Of a DNA stretch of 64,000 bases, positions 63,379 to 64,000 are shown one piece after another; within the stretch, counting starts at the first letter, position 1, and every line of letters starts with the position of its first letter. The position numbers and the translations under genes are program-made. The notes beneath the pieces are model-generated. The model had not been told where the DNA came from. It searched no databases and was given only the letters and a program-made list of their open reading frames with translations. The stretch comes from GCA-003244245 sp963823755 (GTDB lineage: Bacteria; Actinomycetota; Actinomycetes; Mycobacteriales; Pseudonocardiaceae), in the NCBI GenBank assembly GCA_963823755.1, contig CAWGMP010000025.1:1-64000 (forward strand), in the 5' to 3' direction.

Positions 63379-63685
63379 CCAGTTCTGGTTACCCCGATCT
63401 ACTGCGTCACCGGATGCACCCTGCACGATGACGGGGCAGCGAGGGTTCGGCAGTACCTGGTGACTGTTGCAGCATTGCTGGAGCTGAGCACCGGACAAGC
63501 CGCGCCCTGACGCGGGAAGTCGAGCAGCTCGCCGCCAGCGCCCGGCGGTCTACCGCGGGGCGCTGGCGGTTCACGCCACTGGTGATCGACGCCACTGGTG
63601 ATCGACGCCACTGGTGATCGACGCCACTGGTGATCGACGCCACTGGTGATCGACGCAGTCCGGCCATGCCAACCCTCCCCGGGGG
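63379..63685. other. Intergenic region with tandem repeat
   Basis: About 300 bases between two convergent genes. It contains five 16-bp repeats at 63574-63653, listed separately. No gene supported. Confidence 0.5.
63574..63653. repeat. Five tandem 16-bp repeats
   Basis: Five exact copies of CGCCACTGGTGATCGA, head to tail, then a partial copy (CGC). The unit is not a multiple of three and lies between genes. Copy number may vary between strains. Confidence 0.95.
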
Positions 63686-64000
63686 CTACGGGTGTTCTGT
63701 TCGCGCCGACCCCGGGTCGGCGAGCCGGCGCTGCTCGGCGAGCAACTCGTCCACCGACGCTGCCCCGCTGGCATACCGCGAGCCGATGTCGGCATTGAGG
63801 ATGTCGACTACGCGCTGCACCTCGCGGCGGCGCTGAGAGACCGACTCCTCCTCCCTGCAGTAAGCCTGCAGGGTGTCGTCGAGCCGCTCGCTGGACAGTG
63901 ACCCGACATCGGAGAGGTCGGCATCCGAGACCAGCGCCTCGATATGGCGGTGGTGCGCCTCGGCCCGCGAAGGCTGCAGCGTCTGGTGGCGGCCCGAGCC
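63686..64000 (-). CDS. rsiG: RsiG-like c-di-GMP-binding anti-sigma factor (C-terminal part)
   Basis: Open on the minus strand from the right edge to TAG at 63686, 104 residues, no start in the window. The sequence 'EESVSQRRREVQRVVD' fits exactly the c-di-GMP motif E(X)3S(X)2R(X)3Q(X)3D of RsiG, the anti-sigma factor of WhiG in Streptomyces. It is preceded by a helix ('HHRHIEALVSDADLSDVGS') and 'LSSERLDDTLQAYCR' and followed by 'ILNADIGSRYASG'. Two-motif (Streptomyces) and one-motif (Rubrobacter) versions are known; which applies here needs the missing N-terminus. Confidence 0.7.
   Translation of the reverse strand, partial: GSGRHQTLQPSRAEAHHRHIEALVSDADLSDVGSLSSERLDDTLQAYCREEESVSQRRREVQRVVDILNADIGSRYASGAASVDELLAEQRRLADPGSARTEHP

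Noticed and set aside
63574..63653. Possible CRISPR or short peptide repeat gene
   Set aside because: The 16-bp units have no spacers, and the reading frames through them lack a ribosome site.

Overview
The window is high-GC actinobacterial chromosome. The purS-purQ-purL-purF-purM order, with the DUF2334 gene before purS and a DUF3073 gene after purM, matches mycobacteria and Pseudonocardiales. ybaB-recR, the frequent GTG starts and the GAF-ANTAR regulators fit the same group. My guess is a Pseudonocardiales-type actinomycete; the genus cannot be read from the sequence.

Layout. 1-6318: fragments of five group II introns, all reading leftward and mostly inserted into one another, every reverse transcriptase broken. 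6319-8126 and 22390-24197: two copies of a module made of an XRE regulator, a 70-aa protein and a third ORF that is broken in both copies. 8541-15330: P-loop kinase-like protein, pentapeptide membrane protein, membrane metallophosphoesterase, FUSC-type transporter. 15346-19695: GT39 glycosyltransferase with a two-component system. 19988-21327: complete ISAzo13-type element. 21532-29006: STAS protein, a 28-aa MEDS remnant, secreted small and beta-helix proteins, an IS5 remnant, a tandem protoglobin-like protein.

29327-47525 is mostly conserved: a 10-methyl fatty acid pair (tmsB-tmsA type), ybaB-recR, leuA with a leucine-codon leader peptide, three tandem genes for membrane-anchored heptad-repeat proteins, then purine synthesis (purS, purQ, purL, purF, purM) with its usual small neighbours.

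47713-58440 is accessory and defence-like: a third XRE regulator, a VapBC-type pair, a TIR-domain gene overlapping a very large TIR-like/NACHT/pentapeptide/WD40 gene with 14 near-identical WD40 repeats and one frameshift, and a second toxin-antitoxin pair. 58788-64000: a Gly/Asn-rich peptide gene whose upstream region is shared with the one at 24198-24455, a MarR regulator, two GAF-ANTAR regulators, an unknown hydrophilic protein, and at the right edge the end of an RsiG-like c-di-GMP-binding anti-sigma factor.

The best candidate for a little-described system is the TIR + NACHT-WD40 pair at 50381-55552. Next are the heptad-repeat operon (36255-38600), the duplicated XRE module, and the two small-peptide loci with a common upstream region.
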